This document shows positions 63,239 through 64,000 of a DNA stretch of 64,000 nucleotides, one piece after another. Numbering within the stretch: the first letter of the stretch is position 1; every line of letters starts with the position of its first letter. The stretch is from assembly GCF_030159095.1 (NCBI RefSeq), contig NZ_BRXS01000002.1, forward strand, positions 248,001 through 312,000, written 5' to 3'. The position numbers and the translations under genes are program-made. The notes under the pieces are model-generated. The model did no database searches and was not told the DNA's origin. It saw nothing but the letters and a program-made list of their open reading frames with translations. The stretch comes from Roseisolibacter agri. GTDB taxonomy: Bacteria > Gemmatimonadota > Gemmatimonadetes > Gemmatimonadales > Gemmatimonadaceae.

Positions 63239-64000
63239 ATGACCACACCCGTGACCACACCCGTGACCACACCCGTGACCACGACCGCATCCTCCCGCAC
63301 GCTGCTGGGCGCCGCGGCGCTCATTGGGCTCGGCCTCGCGCTGGCGGGGCTGCTGGCCGGTGCCGGCGTGGCGCGCGTGCGCACCGCCGACCGCACCGTG
63401 AGCGTGAAGGGCGTCGCGGAGCGCGAGGCGCGGGCGGACCTGGCGATCTGGCCGCTGCGGCTGGTGGCGGCGGACAACGACCTGGGCGCGGCGAACGCGT
63501 CGCTCCAGCGGTCGCTCGCGACGGTGCGCGGCTTCCTGCGCGCGCAGGGGCTCGACTCGACGAGCGGCACCGAGGTCGCGCTGCAGGACTTCGGCGTCAA
63601 CGACGCGGCGACGAACCAGTACGGCGGCGGCGGGCCGGTGACGACGCGCTACGTGATCCGGCAGACGCTGATCGTGCGCAGCACGTCGCCCGAGCGCGTG
63701 CTGGCGGCGAGCCAGCGGGTGGGGGAGCTGGTGAGCGCGGGCGTGGTGCTGTCGTCGGGCGGCGAGTACGGGACCGGCGGGCCGACGTTCGTGTTCACGA
63801 AGCTGAACGCGCTGAAGCCGGCGATGATCGCGGAGGCGACGGCGCGGGCGCGCGAGGGGGCGGAGCAGTTCGCACGCGACTCGCGCGCCTCGCTCGGTGG
63901 GATCCGCCGTGCGAGTCAGGGCGTGTTCGAGATCCTGCCGCGCGACCAGGCGCAGGGGATCACGCAGGAGGGGCAGCTGGTGAAGACGGTGCGCGTGGTG
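63239..64000 (+). CDS. SIMPL (DUF541) domain protein, cut by window end
   Basis: An open frame of 254 codons runs to the last base without a stop, so the 3' end is outside the window. It begins with M-T-T-P-V repeats coded by a 12-bp tandem repeat, then a membrane anchor (A-A-L-I-G-L-G-L-A-L-A-G-L-L). The SIMPL domain starts R-T-V-S-V-K-G-V-A-E-R-E-A-R-A-D-L-A and includes G-L-D-S-T-S-G-T-E-V. The family forms periplasmic oligomers of uncertain role. Confidence 0.85.
   Translation, partial: MTTPVTTPVTTPVTTTASSRTLLGAAALIGLGLALAGLLAGAGVARVRTADRTVSVKGVAEREARADLAIWPLRLVAADNDLGAANASLQRSLATVRGFLRAQGLDSTSGTEVALQDFGVNDAATNQYGGGGPVTTRYVIRQTLIVRSTSPERVLAASQRVGELVSAGVVLSSGGEYGTGGPTFVFTKLNALKPAMIAEATARAREGAEQFARDSRASLGGIRRASQGVFEILPRDQAQGITQEGQLVKTVRVV

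Overview
This is a very GC-rich chromosomal window from a free-living, Gram-negative-type bacterium. I infer Gemmatimonadota (Gemmatirosa/Gemmatimonas-like), from composition and gene content only: many lipoproteins, a secreted CarboxypepD_reg-plus-TonB-plug protein, di-haem cytochromes c, a PEP-CTERM protein and a high density of histidine kinases. About 73 protein genes or remnants are supported. I see no rRNA, tRNA, CRISPR array, transposase or phage module.

Layout. 1-13.3 kb: small housekeeping and accessory genes (PaaI-type thioesterase, histone-H1-like Lys/Ala-rich protein, AAC(6')-like acetyltransferase, NTF2-like protein, TonB-C protein, DinB protein, Zn-alcohol dehydrogenase with an SRPBCC membrane protein, DUF4386, retropepsin-like protein, DUF1905, phytanoyl-CoA dioxygenase), including a DUF1569 gene broken by a 10-bp duplication. 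13.34-15.47 kb: a lower-GC island with a lipoprotein and an orphan PIN-like nuclease. 15.5-26.1 kb: tag, GNAT, a PAS kinase with an RsbRD-like tail, a haem c/Vgb-propeller protein, an AlkZ-like protein, an orphan Flp pilin and the TonB-plug protein. 26.3-37.9 kb: a di-haem cytochrome and two minus-strand two-component clusters, three genes each. 38-53.7 kb: ATPase, M14 peptidase, PEBP, MscL with a zinc ribbon, CHASE3-type kinase, S1/P1 nuclease, thioredoxin, TsdA-like cytochrome, PEP-CTERM protein and a flavin monooxygenase. 54-57.8 kb: a promoter and SAM-II riboswitch driving metX, followed by a response regulator and kinase. 57.8-64 kb: HEXXH protein, ankyrin protein, SBP56-like protein, serine beta-lactamase-like protein and a SIMPL protein cut by the window end.

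The most unusual non-coding structure is a set of intergenic imperfect palindromes, nine copies in three families. The copies share one central core (GCTCCGCGTGGYGCGACG and its partner strand), but their arms come in three interchangeable sequence classes and are often enclosed in further inverted-repeat shells. A tenth element (32.5 kb) shares an outer shell with one of them, and a separate arm family (35.0 and 37.9 kb) overlaps gene ends.

The clearest regulatory find is the SAM-II riboswitch. Its presence upstream of metX implies feedback of methionine synthesis by S-adenosylmethionine. The following response regulator/kinase pair may be co-transcribed with it.
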